From Comamonas aquatica NBRC 14918 (GTDB taxonomy: Bacteria; Pseudomonadota; Gammaproteobacteria; Burkholderiales; Burkholderiaceae_C), in NCBI RefSeq assembly GCF_000739875.1, contig NZ_BBJR01000034.1, forward strand, positions 87,967 to 151,966: a DNA stretch of 64,000 bases, given 5' to 3'. The stretch's first letter is position 1; each line of letters starts with the position of its first letter. A program made the translations under genes and the position numbers. This document shows positions 21,816 to 31,765 of this stretch, one piece after another. The notes under the pieces were generated by a model, which was not told where the DNA came from, did not search any database, and was given only the letters and a program-made list of their open reading frames with translations.

Positions 21816-23903
21816 TCAGGAATGGGCACTGGCATTCAGCCAGCGCAGCAAGCCACTGCTGCGCCGGGTCGGGCTGGCGATGGCCGAGGCCAGCAGCCCC
21901 GGCGCCTCGGACCACAGCGAAAACGCCTGGCGTGCCCGCGTGATGCCGGTGTAGACCAGCTCGCGGCTGAGCACATTGCCGCCCTGCGCGGCCAGCACCA
22001 GGGCCGTGTGCTCGAACTCCGAGCCCTGGCTCTTATGCACCGTCATGGCGAAGGCGGTCTCCACATGGGCCAGGCGCGCCGTACTGACGTGGTGCAAGTG
22101 CTCGCCCTGCAGGAAGTACACGCGCAGCCGCGCCGGGTCGGCAAAGCCGGGCAAGGCCATGCCGATGTCGCCATTGAACACGCCCAGTTGCGCATCGTTG
22201 CGCGTGACCATCACCGGGCGGCCTCGGTACCACTCGCCCTCCTTGCGGATGGCACCCTGGGCCTGCAAGGCCTGCTCCACCGCGCGGTTCAGGCCCGCCA
22301 CGCCCCAGGCGCCCTCGCGCACGGCGCACAGCAGGCGGTAGCGGTCGAAGGCGGCCAGCACGTCCCGCACCCATTGCTGGTGCTCGGCCTCGGTGGCAAA
22401 GCCGCCCTGGCCACGCTGCGCCAGCCGCTCGGCATAGGCCGCATAGCTGGCCCTGCCGCCACGGCCTTGCACGGCGCTGCGCACCACGGCCTCAACCTCA
22501 CCGCCTTCGCGCGCCCAGAGCTCGGCCTGCGGGCCGGCCTGGGTTTGCGTGCGCAGCAGCACCATGGCCCCCGGCGCATCACCGGCATTCACAGCCAGGG
22601 CCAACTGGCCAATCGGGCCGCTGAAACGGCGGCTTTTGCGCAACATGACCGTGTGCTGGGCCAGCGGCAGCACAGGGCCACTCGCCCGATAGGCTGCCGG
22701 CAGCGACTGGCCCGTCACGCGCTCGGCATAGGCCACGGTGTCGGGTGCGTAGTGGCCCTGCTGCGCATCGCGGCACAGGTCGCCCAGCACGGCCCCGGCC
22801 TCCACCGAAGCCAGCTGGTCCTTGTCGCCCAGCAGAATCAGGCGTGCCGTGGGCGGCAGGGCCTGCAGCAGCGCGGCCATCATCTCGAGGTGGATCATGG
22901 AGGCCTCATCGACGATGAGCACGTCGACATCCAGCGGATGGCCGGCATGGTGGGCCAAACGCCGCGTGTCGGGCCTGGCGCCCAGCAGCGCATGCAGGGT
23001 GCGCGCCGCGCCCATGCGCTGGACCAGCGCTTCCAGATCCAGATCGCGGCCCACGGCCCCCTGCAGCTCCCGCAGCGAACTGTCAATCGATTGCTTGAGC
23101 CGCGCCGCCGCCTTGCCCGTGGGCGCGGCCAGCGCCACGCGCAGCTGCGCGGCATCCGGCGCAGTGGCAAACAGCAGCGCCAGCAGGCGCGCCGCCGTAT
23201 AGGTCTTGCCCGTGCCCGGGCCACCGGTGATGACGGACATACGCCCGCGCAGCGCCAGCGCGCAAGCCAGCTGTTGCCAGTCCACCGCCTCCGCGGCCAC
23301 GGTGGACGCGCTGAACAGCCGCCCCAGCCAGTCGCGCACCCGGGGCTCATCCAGCGCCACCGCATCGGCCGCCGTGCGCTGGGCAATGTGCGTGGCCACG
23401 CTGCGCTCGTAGTCCCAGTAGCGGCGCAGGTACAGCAGGGGCGCGGGGCCATCCCACAGCACCAGTGGCTGCCCGCGGTCGGCCACGACCGCCCCGGGCG
23501 GTACGACGCGCACCACGGGACTGCGGCGCAGGGCATGCAGCCAGTCGCTGGTCTGGCGCGGCAACTGCTCCCACAGCGATAGCTGCAAGCGCAGAGCCTC
23601 CTTGGGCCAGGCCAGGATTTCATTCGGATGACTGGCCAGCGCCTGCAAGGGCAGGCAGCTGTGGCCACGCCCCTCCATCTGCGCCAGCACGGCCGTGGCC
23701 ACCAGCAGCGCGGGCGCGGCCTCGGCGTCCTGTTCGGCCACAAAGGCGGCCAGGGCGCTGTCCAGGCGGCGCAGCAGGCCGGCATCGGCCAGACGCTCCA
23801 GGGCGGCCAGCCAGTCGATGGTGCTCAACACCACGGTGTCGCCCTCATCGGCGGCGGCAAACAGGTCCAGCGTTTGCAAATCGGCTTTGCGGCGGCCCTT
23901 CAT
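21816..23903 (-). CDS. recD: RecBCD enzyme subunit RecD (exonuclease V alpha)
   Basis: 5'-3' helicase motor of the RecBCD double-strand-break repair and exonuclease complex. 695 residues. Walker A GGPGTGKT at 227-234, Walker B VLIVDEASM, GDKDQLASVEAGAVLGDLC, and the C-terminal UvrD-like MTVHKSQGSEFEH and ELVYTGITRAR. Its ATG overlaps the RecB stop by 4 bases (23900-23903). The N-terminal 200 residues form the RecB-interacting domain and are less conserved. Last gene of recC-recB-recD. Confidence 0.95.
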   Translation of the reverse strand: MKGRRKADLQTLDLFAAADEGDTVVLSTIDWLAALERLADAGLLRRLDSALAAFVAEQDAEAAPALLVATAVLAQMEGRGHSCLPLQALASHPNEILAWPKEALRLQLSLWEQLPRQTSDWLHALRRSPVVRVVPPGAVVADRGQPLVLWDGPAPLLYLRRYWDYERSVATHIAQRTAADAVALDEPRVRDWLGRLFSASTVAAEAVDWQQLACALALRGRMSVITGGPGTGKTYTAARLLALLFATAPDAAQLRVALAAPTGKAAARLKQSIDSSLRELQGAVGRDLDLEALVQRMGAARTLHALLGARPDTRRLAHHAGHPLDVDVLIVDEASMIHLEMMAALLQALPPTARLILLGDKDQLASVEAGAVLGDLCRDAQQGHYAPDTVAYAERVTGQSLPAAYRASGPVLPLAQHTVMLRKSRRFSGPIGQLALAVNAGDAPGAMVLLRTQTQAGPQAELWAREGGEVEAVVRSAVQGRGGRASYAAYAERLAQRGQGGFATEAEHQQWVRDVLAAFDRYRLLCAVREGAWGVAGLNRAVEQALQAQGAIRKEGEWYRGRPVMVTRNDAQLGVFNGDIGMALPGFADPARLRVYFLQGEHLHHVSTARLAHVETAFAMTVHKSQGSEFEHTALVLAAQGGNVLSRELVYTGITRARQAFSLWSEAPGLLASAIASPTRRSSGLLRWLNASAHS

Positions 23904-26900
23904 GGCTGCACCTCCTGGGGTTCTTCGGCGCGGTCGTCGAGCAATGCTTCCAGCCCTTGGAGCAAATCCAGCGATGGCTGCAGCACCTGCATGCCGGCGG
24001 CCTCGCCATCGAGACCGCGCAGGAAGAAGTAGAGCGCACCGCCCAGTTGCTCCCGGGGGTCGTAGGCCGCACCCAGCCGGCTGTGCAGCAGGCGGTGCAG
24101 CGCCAGCAGATACAGCGCGGCCTGCACGTCATAGCGGTGCTCCAGCATGGCCTGCGCCAGCGCCCCGGCGCCGTAGGCCACCGCATCCTGGCCCAGGTGG
24201 TTGGTCTTGTAGTCCAGCACCCAATAACGCCCGCCATGCTGGAACACCAGATCGGCAAAGCCCATCAGCATGCCGTGCAGCTCGCGCTCGGGCAGCGCCG
24301 GGCGCGGCCGACCGGGCAGGATGTGCTGGCGGCACAGCGCGTCGATGCGCGGGGCCGACAGGCGCTGCGCCGGCAGCCAGAACTCCATCTCGGGCAAGAG
24401 CGCATCGCCTTCGCCCAGCTGGGCCAGCGAGACACCGAGCGGCGCCAGCGGCTGGTGCACCACGGCGCGCAGCCACTGCAGCGCATCGGCGGCCTGCGCC
24501 TGGCGGCCCGCGCGCTCGCAGCGGCGCAGCAGACGGGCCGCCAGGGGTTCGCTGGCCTCGGGGTCGTCTTCGGGCTGCAGCGCAAAGTGCTCGGCGGCCA
24601 GCCATTCCAGCTGGTCGTGCAGGAAGTTGCCCACCACCGGGCCGCGCATGAAGCGGTGCCAGACCGCCGCATCGCTGCGTGCGCCGGCGCGGGCTGGGGC
24701 CACGCTGGGCAAGGCGGTCATGGCGTCGTGGATGGCACCCAGGTCCAGCGCGGCATCACCGGCCTCCTGGGCCTGCAGCGCGCGCTCGTCCTCGGCAGGG
24801 CTTTGCGCGGCCACCGGCAGGACCGGCAGGCTGGGGGCGGCCATGGCGCGGGTCAGCGACGAAAAGCTGCCGATGCCCCAGCGGCGGTCGAACTGCGCCG
24901 CATACACGGGCGCTGCGGCCAGGGCGGGCAAGGCCTGCGCCGGCACATAGCGCGTGGGCACGGGCAGTTCGGCCGGCAGGTCCACCACGGCGATCCGCGT
25001 GCAACGCTCGGCCAGGGCCTGGATGCTGGCGCGCCAGCCCGCTACGGATTGAGAAGCCCCCCCCGCAAGCAGGTAGCCGGCAGCGCCCTGTTCGTTCACA
25101 CAATGTTTGCTGCTGCCGCGCTTCATCGGCGCCAGCCCCATCCACAGCGCATGGCGCGGGCGGGTCAGCGCCACATAGAGCAGGCGCAGGTCCTCGCGCA
25201 GGCGCTCCTTGTCGGCCTGCGCCAGCTGCGCCTCGTTGTAGTCCAGCACCAACTCGCGCGCCGGCGCACCATCAATCTGCACGGGCAGCGACAGATAGGC
25301 CGCCTTGCCATCCACTGGCCGAAAGCTCCCCGCAAACGGCAGACAGACCACCGGGTATTCCAGCCCCTTGCTCTTGTGCACGGTGACGACCTTGACCAGA
25401 TCGGCATCGGACTCCAGCCGCACGATCTGGGCATCGCCGGCCGCGCCCGGGTTCTCAATCTGGGTGGCCAGCCAGCGGATCAGCGCCTGCTCGCCCTCCA
25501 GTTGGGCACTCGCGCCTTGCAGCAGCTCGGCCAGGTGCAGGTAGTTGGTCAAGCGGCGCTCGCCCCCCAGGTCCTGCAGCCAGCGCGCCGGCAATGCAAA
25601 GCGGTACAGGGTCTGGCGCAGCATGGCCAGCACGCCCAGGCGCAGCCAGAGGCTGTGCAGCTCCTTGAGCTGCTCGCTGCGCGCATCAAAAGCTTCATCG
25701 TCGCTGGCCAGCCAGGCCAGCTCGTCAAACGACAGCCCCATCATGGGCGTGGCCAGACCGGCGCGCACGGCCAGTCCGTCGAGCGGCGCCGCCACGGCGC
25801 GCAGCCACAGCAGCAGATCCTGGGCCTCGGCGCTGGCGAAGACCGAGTCCTGATCGGAGAGATAGACCGAGGCCACATGGCGCCGCGCCAGCGCGCGGCG
25901 CACGGCAGCGGCCTCCTTGCCCGTGCGCACCAGCACCGCGATGTCGGCCGGGCGCAGGCGCTGCAGCGGCTGGCCTGCTTCGGCAAAGCCCGTGGCACCG
26001 TCCATCAGCCATTGCACGATCTGGCTGGCGCAGAACTCCGCGCCGCGGCGGCGGATGTCGTCGTTGCTCAGCGGCGCATCGCTGCTGCCATCCCAGGCCA
26101 TGGTCAGCGCAGCCATGCGCTGGCTGCCCTGCATCAGCAGTTCTTTGCGGCCGTTGGCTTTGACGGGTTCGAACGGCAGCGGATTGCGCTGCCCGGCGCG
26201 GAACAGGAAGGCCCCTTCTCCATCGCGCGCCTCGGCCTGCACAAACCACTGGTTGACCGCATCGACCAGCGCCTGCGTGGAGCGGAAGTTGGTGTCCAGC
26301 ACATAGTGGCGGCCCTCGGTCGCCTGCCTGGCCTGCAGGTAGCTGTAGATGTCCGCCCCCCGAAAGCCGTAGATGGATTGCTTGGGGTCGCCAATCAGCA
26401 GCAATGCGCTGTCCGCGCGGTTGTCGGCCGTGCGGTAGATCTGGTCGAACAGCCGGTATTGCAGCGGCGAGGTGTCCTGGAACTCGTCAATCAGCGCCAC
26501 CGGGTACTGGGCCAGCATGCTTGCGCGCAGCGCGGGGCCGTTGTCACCGGCCAAGGCGGCATCCAGGCGCTGCAGCATGTCGGCAAACCCGAACGTACCC
26601 GCCTGGCGCTTGAGCCACAGCAGGCGCTGCTGCACATGCACGGCCGCATGCAGGCGCAGCGCCACATGCAAGGACGGTAGTTGCGCCAGGGCCTGCAGCA
26701 GCTGCTCCAGCTCGGAAAATTCAGTGGGCAGCAGCAAGTCCATGGTCGAGCCCTTGAAGGCCTCGGCCATGCCCTCGGGGCTGAGGCGCTTGCGGGCGGA
26801 GTCGCTGAGCTCCAGCGGCCGGTGCAACGGGTCTTGCGCCCAGGCGGTGAGGCTCTCGAACCAGCCCTGGTAGTAGCGGGCCTGCAGCTTGCGCTTGTCC

Positions 26901-27700
26901 CACAGCGCGGCGCGGCCGTCGAGCTCACCCTCAATCCAGCGCAACATGCGTTCGGCCTTGGTGTCCCAGCCCGCGGCCAGCGCCTGCAGTCGCTGGGCAC
27001 GCTCCGCCTGCGTCTGCGCAATGCACGCCCCCAAGGTCCCGGCACCCGCTGCAGCGGGCACGTGCTCGCGCAGCAGCGACTGCATGTCGTGGACCAGCGC
27101 ATGCACATCGGGCCAGACCTGCAGCGCCGTCTCCAGCAGCTCGCCCGACAGCGGGTAGCACTGCTGGCGCCAGTAATCCTGGGCCGCCTCGGTCTGGCGC
27201 TGGCTTTCATCGGCCTCCAGCGTTTCATCGAACAGATTGCCGCTGTCGAAGGCATGTTCGCGCAGCATGCGCTGGCACCAGGCGTCGATGGTGTGGATGG
27301 CGGCATCGTCCATGCACTGCGCAGCCATGTCCAGCCGCCAGGCAGCGGTGTCACGTTCCACTCCTTCAGCATAGGCATCGCGCAGATCGCGCAAGAAGCT
27401 GTCGTGCGCCGCCGGCTCGGCCTCGCCGCGAAAGCATTGCACGGCCTCGATCAAGCGGGCACGGATGCGGTCCGACAGCTCGCGCGTGGCGGCCCGTGTG
27501 AAGGTCATGACCAGGATGTCGGGCGGCATCAAGGGCCGAGCAAAACCGTTGTCGGCGCCATGGCCCAGCACCAGCCGCAGATAGAGGGCGGCAATCGTCC
27601 AGGTCTTGCCCGTGCCCGCGCTGGCTTCGATCAGGCGCGAGCCCCAGAGCGGGAAATGCAGGGGCTGCAGCGCCTGGCTGGTGGTTGGATGCGCGCTCAT
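23900..27700 (-). CDS. recB: RecBCD enzyme subunit RecB (exonuclease V beta)
   Basis: 3'-5' helicase and sole nuclease of RecBCD. 1266 residues. Walker A SAGTGKT at 27-33, Walker B LIDEFQDTSPLQY, GDPKQSIYGFRGADIYSYL, VVTVHKSKGLEYPVVCLPF and LYVALTRPRHA. The C-terminal nuclease domain has the metal-binding core VLDYKTNHLG near residue 1162, so it should be active. Overlaps recC upstream and recD downstream by 4 bases each; unlike E. coli there is no ptrA gene between recC and recB. Confidence 0.96.
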   Translation of the reverse strand: MSAHPTTSQALQPLHFPLWGSRLIEASAGTGKTWTIAALYLRLVLGHGADNGFARPLMPPDILVMTFTRAATRELSDRIRARLIEAVQCFRGEAEPAAHDSFLRDLRDAYAEGVERDTAAWRLDMAAQCMDDAAIHTIDAWCQRMLREHAFDSGNLFDETLEADESQRQTEAAQDYWRQQCYPLSGELLETALQVWPDVHALVHDMQSLLREHVPAAAGAGTLGACIAQTQAERAQRLQALAAGWDTKAERMLRWIEGELDGRAALWDKRKLQARYYQGWFESLTAWAQDPLHRPLELSDSARKRLSPEGMAEAFKGSTMDLLLPTEFSELEQLLQALAQLPSLHVALRLHAAVHVQQRLLWLKRQAGTFGFADMLQRLDAALAGDNGPALRASMLAQYPVALIDEFQDTSPLQYRLFDQIYRTADNRADSALLLIGDPKQSIYGFRGADIYSYLQARQATEGRHYVLDTNFRSTQALVDAVNQWFVQAEARDGEGAFLFRAGQRNPLPFEPVKANGRKELLMQGSQRMAALTMAWDGSSDAPLSNDDIRRRGAEFCASQIVQWLMDGATGFAEAGQPLQRLRPADIAVLVRTGKEAAAVRRALARRHVASVYLSDQDSVFASAEAQDLLLWLRAVAAPLDGLAVRAGLATPMMGLSFDELAWLASDDEAFDARSEQLKELHSLWLRLGVLAMLRQTLYRFALPARWLQDLGGERRLTNYLHLAELLQGASAQLEGEQALIRWLATQIENPGAAGDAQIVRLESDADLVKVVTVHKSKGLEYPVVCLPFAGSFRPVDGKAAYLSLPVQIDGAPARELVLDYNEAQLAQADKERLREDLRLLYVALTRPRHALWMGLAPMKRGSSKHCVNEQGAAGYLLAGGASQSVAGWRASIQALAERCTRIAVVDLPAELPVPTRYVPAQALPALAAAPVYAAQFDRRWGIGSFSSLTRAMAAPSLPVLPVAAQSPAEDERALQAQEAGDAALDLGAIHDAMTALPSVAPARAGARSDAAVWHRFMRGPVVGNFLHDQLEWLAAEHFALQPEDDPEASEPLAARLLRRCERAGRQAQAADALQWLRAVVHQPLAPLGVSLAQLGEGDALLPEMEFWLPAQRLSAPRIDALCRQHILPGRPRPALPERELHGMLMGFADLVFQHGGRYWVLDYKTNHLGQDAVAYGAGALAQAMLEHRYDVQAALYLLALHRLLHSRLGAAYDPREQLGGALYFFLRGLDGEAAGMQVLQPSLDLLQGLEALLDDRAEEPQEVQP

Positions 27701-30700
27701 GCCGGCTCTCCCGCTGGTGCTTCTTGGTTGGTCGTCCCTGGCAGGCCTTCGGTCTGCACCTGCGCAGCCAGCCAGTCATGCAGCGGGCCATAGACCTCCT
27801 TGGCCAGAGCGTGAAAGCGCAGATCGGCCGTCAGCGCCTCCCAGTCGGGGTAGCAGCGCGCCCAGCTGGGGTCTTCGCATTCGCCGCCCAACAGGTAGCC
27901 GCCCTCGTAGGCCTGTGCCGCGGCGTTCAGGTCGTCCTGGCCGGCAGCGATGGCGGTTTTGAGCGGCAACGGCAACGGCTCGTTCTGGCCCGCCAGCCAC
28001 AGCTGCATCAAGGCTTGCAAGCGCTGCGTGGCAGCTTGCGGCTCCAGCGGCTGCACCCAGACCAGGGTGTCGCGTGCGATCACGCCCATCAGCGTGTCGG
28101 TGCCCGTGCTGGACAGCGCCAGACTGCGCACATACATCGGCAACAGCTTGTGGGCCTGCAACTCACCCTTTTTGTTCCGCAGCGTGCGCGGCTCCAGCGC
28201 GAACCAGCAGCGGCGGTAGCCCGCCTCCGAGGACGGTGCGGCGCGCTCCTGCAAGCCATCCATCCAGTCGTCCAGCGTGACCGCGCCGGCGTGCAGCAAC
28301 AGCCGCTCGCGCGGCGCCGCATGGGGCCATAGCCGCATCTGCTGCTGCCAGGCCAGCAACGACGGCGTGGCCTGGGCCTGCAGGGCCTCGGCCTCGCGCA
28401 TTCCAAGGCCTGCCAGCGGCAGCACGCCGGCACGCCCCAGGCGCTGCACCAGGCGCTGCACCTGCAGGCCCACGTCCAGCGCCACATCGTGCGCCAGCTG
28501 CGTGCGCACGCCTTGCTGCAGCTGCTGAATCAGGCCGTAGGCGGTCAGGCCATCGACGCTGAACCGCTCGTCGTCCTCCAGCAGTTCCTCGTCCTGTTCA
28601 AAGCGCACCTGCAGGCGGTTGCGCAAAAAGCTGCGTGCGGGATGGCGCAGAAATTCCGTCAGGCGCGCCAGCGTCAGCGGCACCTCGGGATCGGGCTCGA
28701 AGGCGGCCACGACCGGCAGCGTCTGCGCCGCCTGCGCTTCATGCGCGCCATACCATTCGCGCGCGAAAGTCGACAGGCCCGAAGCCTGTTCGAAATAGCG
28801 GCGGCTGAAGGGCTGCAGAGGGTGCTGGCGGGTGCGTTGGGCCAGCAGCAGATCTCCGCGCTCGCTGGCGGAGAAGTCTGCGCTGCCTTCGCCCTGCCAA
28901 CCCTGGCGCAGATAGTCGCGCAGTTGCGAAACCAGCACCGAGGGGGGTTGCTCGCTGTTGTCGCGCACATGGCGGCCGGCCCAGCTGATGTAGAGCTTGC
29001 TTCGGGCCGACAGCAAGGCATCCAGCATCAGCTGACGGTCATCGTCGCGGCGCGCGCGATCGCCGGGGCGCTGCTGGCCAGGCAAGGCCATCAGATCGAA
29101 GTCCACGCGCGTAGCGCGGCGCGGGTAGTCGCCATCGTTCATGCCCAGCAGGCACACCACCTCGAAGGGGATGGCGCGCATGGGCATCAGCGTGCAAAAA
29201 GTCACGCCGCCGGCGCGAAAACGCTGGTTGAGCGCGGGCTCGGACAGGGCCTGCAGCCAGGCCTCCTGCGCCACCTCCAGCGGAATCAGGGCCTCGAACC
29301 CGGCTTGCTCACAGGCGGCCTGCCAGCCGACCAGGGCCGTATCGAGTGCGGCGCACAGGGCCTGATCCTCATCGCCCTGCGCGACAAAGAAGTCGTCCAT
29401 CAGGCGGCGAAAACGCTGGGCCCAGGCCTCGGGGGCGGCCGCTTCACCCGCCGTGTGCCACCACTGCAGCATGCGCCCCAGCAAGCTGGCCAGCGATCCG
29501 GCCAGCTCGGCCGTCAGGCCGCCCACCTCGTCATAGGGCTCCAGGCCGGCAAAAGCCTGTGCATCGTCGAAGGCGGCCTCCAGCGCCGGCCCGCTGGCAT
29601 AGCCCAGCAGCATGCGGCGCAGGCCGAACCAGGCGCTGTTGGGATCCCCACAGGCCGCCAGCCCCAGCTGGGCGCGCTGCGCATGGTTGAGCCCCCAGCG
29701 AATGCCTGCACCGGCCATCCAGTGGGTCAGCTGGGGCAGATCGTCAGCCGCCAGCCCCACGCGCGCCGCCACGGCGGGCACATCGAGCAGATCGCACAAC
29801 TCGCTCAGGCGGCAGCGCTGCTGCGGCAGCTTGAGCAGCCATTGCAGCGCCGTCACCAGCGGGCTGCTGGCCCGCGCGCCCACGTCGGCGATATCAAAGG
29901 GAATATGGCGCGCATCGTGGCGGCCGTACTGGCCGAACACGGCGCGGATGGCGGGTGCCGCCTCTTCGATCGACGGCAGCATGACCACCACCTCCCGCGG
30001 CGCCAGCGCTGGGCGGCCCGCCGCGGCCGGCTCGGCCAGCCATTGCAGCAGCTGGTCGTGCAGCACTTCCAGCTCGCGCACCAAGCCGTGGGCCTTGTGA
30101 AAGACGATGGACTGGTCGGCCGCCGCGATCTCGACCGCCGGGTGCTCCGACAGGGGCACCAGATCGCGGATGCGCTGCTGCACCTGGGCCAGCAGCGGTG
30201 CGCCGATCAGCGCGCCCGCATCCGCCTCGTCGTACACATCCACACGCGGCCAGCCCCATTGCACGGCGGTGTCGCCCGTGGTGTCGAAGGCGTCGAGCTG
30301 GCGCACATAGTCGCGGCTCTGCCGCCCCCAGGCCGCCAGCAGCGGGTGGGCATGGGCGTGCATGGCGGCCAGGGGAATCTGCGCCAGGTCCTTGCCGCCC
30401 TTGTCGGCATGGCGGCGGCGCTGCTGGCGCAGCAGCTCGCGCCCGTCGATGGCATCGGCCCAGTGAAAGCGGCAGGGGTTGGGCACGGCAATCAGCACCT
30501 GGCTGTGCTGGGCAATGCCGCTGAGGAACTGCATCAGCGACAGCGGCATCTGGCTCATGCCGAACACCACCACGCGGCGCGCCAGCGGCGTGACCGGCGG
30601 CTGACCGCTGTGCAGCGCGTCCAGAACCCGCGCCAGCAGGGCCGGGCGCGTGGCGGCGCGCTCCTGTTCATCGAGTTCGGCCAGCAGCTTGCGCCACAGC

Positions 30701-31263
30701 TGGGGCTGCCAGCGCTGCCCTTCGGGCACGGGCACATCGGGGCGGCCCGCGGTGCGCAGCACGTCCTCGCCCTGCTCCCAGGCGGCCAGCCAGTCGGCGC
30801 GGTAGATCTGGTACTGGTCGAACAGGTCGGCCAGCTTTTCGGCCAGCTGCAGCAGGCGCTGCGGCTCTCCGGGGCGCAGAAAGTTGGCAATCGGGGCAAA
30901 CGCCGGCTCGCCCAGGCACTGCGGCAGCAGGCGCATCAGGCGCCAGATCATGGGCGTCTTGTCCAGCGGCGATTCACGCGGCACGGCGTGCTGGCCCAGA
31001 ATCTGCCGGTAGCTGCGCCAGACAAAGCGCGCCGGCAGCTCGACCTGCGCTGCGGCGCACACGCCCTGCTGCTCGGCCATGCGCATCTTGAACCACTCGG
31101 CCATGCCGTTGCTTTGCACCAGCACGATCTCGGGCTCCAGCGGGCCCAGCGGGTGGGCCTGCATCCAGGCCAGCAGCGTGTCGGCCAAGGTCTCAGTGCG
31201 GTTGCCATGCAGGGCCATCAGGCCCGGTGCCACAGAAGAAGCCACAGGCCCTTCTCCCCTCAT
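27697..31263 (-). CDS. recC: RecBCD enzyme subunit RecC (exonuclease V gamma)
   Basis: Chi-recognition and strand-splitting subunit. 1188 residues from the ATG at 31263; recognisable pieces are LHGNRTETLADTLLAW, EIVLVQSNGMAEWFKMRMAE, FGMSQMPLSLMQFL, MPMRAIPFEVVCLLGMNDGDYPR and the FLRHPARSFLRNRLQVRF segment. The start is uncertain: no good ribosome site precedes 31263, and a later ATG at 31218 (MALHGNRTE) begins right at the conserved part. First gene of recCBD; the promoter should lie in 31264-31432. Confidence 0.94.
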   Translation of the reverse strand: MRGEGPVASSVAPGLMALHGNRTETLADTLLAWMQAHPLGPLEPEIVLVQSNGMAEWFKMRMAEQQGVCAAAQVELPARFVWRSYRQILGQHAVPRESPLDKTPMIWRLMRLLPQCLGEPAFAPIANFLRPGEPQRLLQLAEKLADLFDQYQIYRADWLAAWEQGEDVLRTAGRPDVPVPEGQRWQPQLWRKLLAELDEQERAATRPALLARVLDALHSGQPPVTPLARRVVVFGMSQMPLSLMQFLSGIAQHSQVLIAVPNPCRFHWADAIDGRELLRQQRRRHADKGGKDLAQIPLAAMHAHAHPLLAAWGRQSRDYVRQLDAFDTTGDTAVQWGWPRVDVYDEADAGALIGAPLLAQVQQRIRDLVPLSEHPAVEIAAADQSIVFHKAHGLVRELEVLHDQLLQWLAEPAAAGRPALAPREVVVMLPSIEEAAPAIRAVFGQYGRHDARHIPFDIADVGARASSPLVTALQWLLKLPQQRCRLSELCDLLDVPAVAARVGLAADDLPQLTHWMAGAGIRWGLNHAQRAQLGLAACGDPNSAWFGLRRMLLGYASGPALEAAFDDAQAFAGLEPYDEVGGLTAELAGSLASLLGRMLQWWHTAGEAAAPEAWAQRFRRLMDDFFVAQGDEDQALCAALDTALVGWQAACEQAGFEALIPLEVAQEAWLQALSEPALNQRFRAGGVTFCTLMPMRAIPFEVVCLLGMNDGDYPRRATRVDFDLMALPGQQRPGDRARRDDDRQLMLDALLSARSKLYISWAGRHVRDNSEQPPSVLVSQLRDYLRQGWQGEGSADFSASERGDLLLAQRTRQHPLQPFSRRYFEQASGLSTFAREWYGAHEAQAAQTLPVVAAFEPDPEVPLTLARLTEFLRHPARSFLRNRLQVRFEQDEELLEDDERFSVDGLTAYGLIQQLQQGVRTQLAHDVALDVGLQVQRLVQRLGRAGVLPLAGLGMREAEALQAQATPSLLAWQQQMRLWPHAAPRERLLLHAGAVTLDDWMDGLQERAAPSSEAGYRRCWFALEPRTLRNKKGELQAHKLLPMYVRSLALSSTGTDTLMGVIARDTLVWVQPLEPQAATQRLQALMQLWLAGQNEPLPLPLKTAIAAGQDDLNAAAQAYEGGYLLGGECEDPSWARCYPDWEALTADLRFHALAKEVYGPLHDWLAAQVQTEGLPGTTNQEAPAGEPA

Positions 31264-31339
31264 CGTTGTTGTGTGCTGGAAAGCCGCAAGCCTGCCATGG
31301 CCGCCGCCTGGGGGCAAGGCTTGCGCCAGCAGCTTCAAC

Positions 31340-31422
31340 AAAAAGAGCGGTCAGCGCTTGCCCATCCTAGGTTTTCGATCATTTCCATGATCAAACCCAG
31401 ATTAGACCAGCGCAGACCGCTC
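31340..31422 (-). terminator. Large branched hairpin ending the iron-uptake operon
   Basis: GAGCGGTC (31345-31352) pairs with GACCGCTC (31415-31422), extended by AGCGC/GCGCT after one mismatch; inside lies a second hairpin (31370-31397, GGTTT-TC-GATCAT / ATGATC-AAACC). Read on the minus strand the outer stem is followed by TTTTTG. It sits between the DUF3325 stop and recC. Confidence 0.65.
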
Positions 31423-31432
31423 CTTTTTCCGA

Positions 31433-31765
31433 TCAGGCAAAGATCCGGACGCCCAGCCCCAGGGCGCCGGCCGCACTGCAGGCGGCCAGCACCCGCACCT
31501 GCCGCGGCGCATAGGTCAGCACCAGGGCGACGGCCAGGGCCGCGGGTGTCAGCACCCCCAGCCAGGCGGCCACGGCCACCGAGGTGCCCCAGCGCTGCAA
31601 ACACACCCACAACGCGGCCAGCAGCAGCGCCGTGCCCAGGGCCCGCCAGCCCCAGGCAGCCCGGGCCGGCAAGGCCGCGCCCGGCTTGCTGTGGTGGCGC
31701 TCCATCGCCTGGCTCAGGGCCGCAAATGCCGGCACCGCCAGCAGTCCTGCCATCCATGCGTTCAT
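31433..31765 (-). CDS. DUF3325 membrane protein
   Basis: Small inner-membrane protein of 110 residues with about three helices (start MNAWMAGLLAVPAFAALSQA; middle LGTALLLAALWVCLQRWG; end VLAACSAAGALGLGVRIF). DUF3325 genes are found in iron/siderophore loci beside PepSY membrane proteins, exactly as here; the molecular role is unknown. The start at 31765 overlaps the PepSY stop by 4 bases (ATGA), so it is translationally coupled. Longer upstream reading overlaps the PepSY gene and was rejected. Confidence 0.78.
   Translation of the reverse strand: MNAWMAGLLAVPAFAALSQAMERHHSKPGAALPARAAWGWRALGTALLLAALWVCLQRWGTSVAVAAWLGVLTPAALAVALVLTYAPRQVRVLAACSAAGALGLGVRIFA

Noticed and set aside
23465..26680. 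Large plus-strand frame over recD/recB
   Set aside because: Antisense shadow of two well-supported genes.
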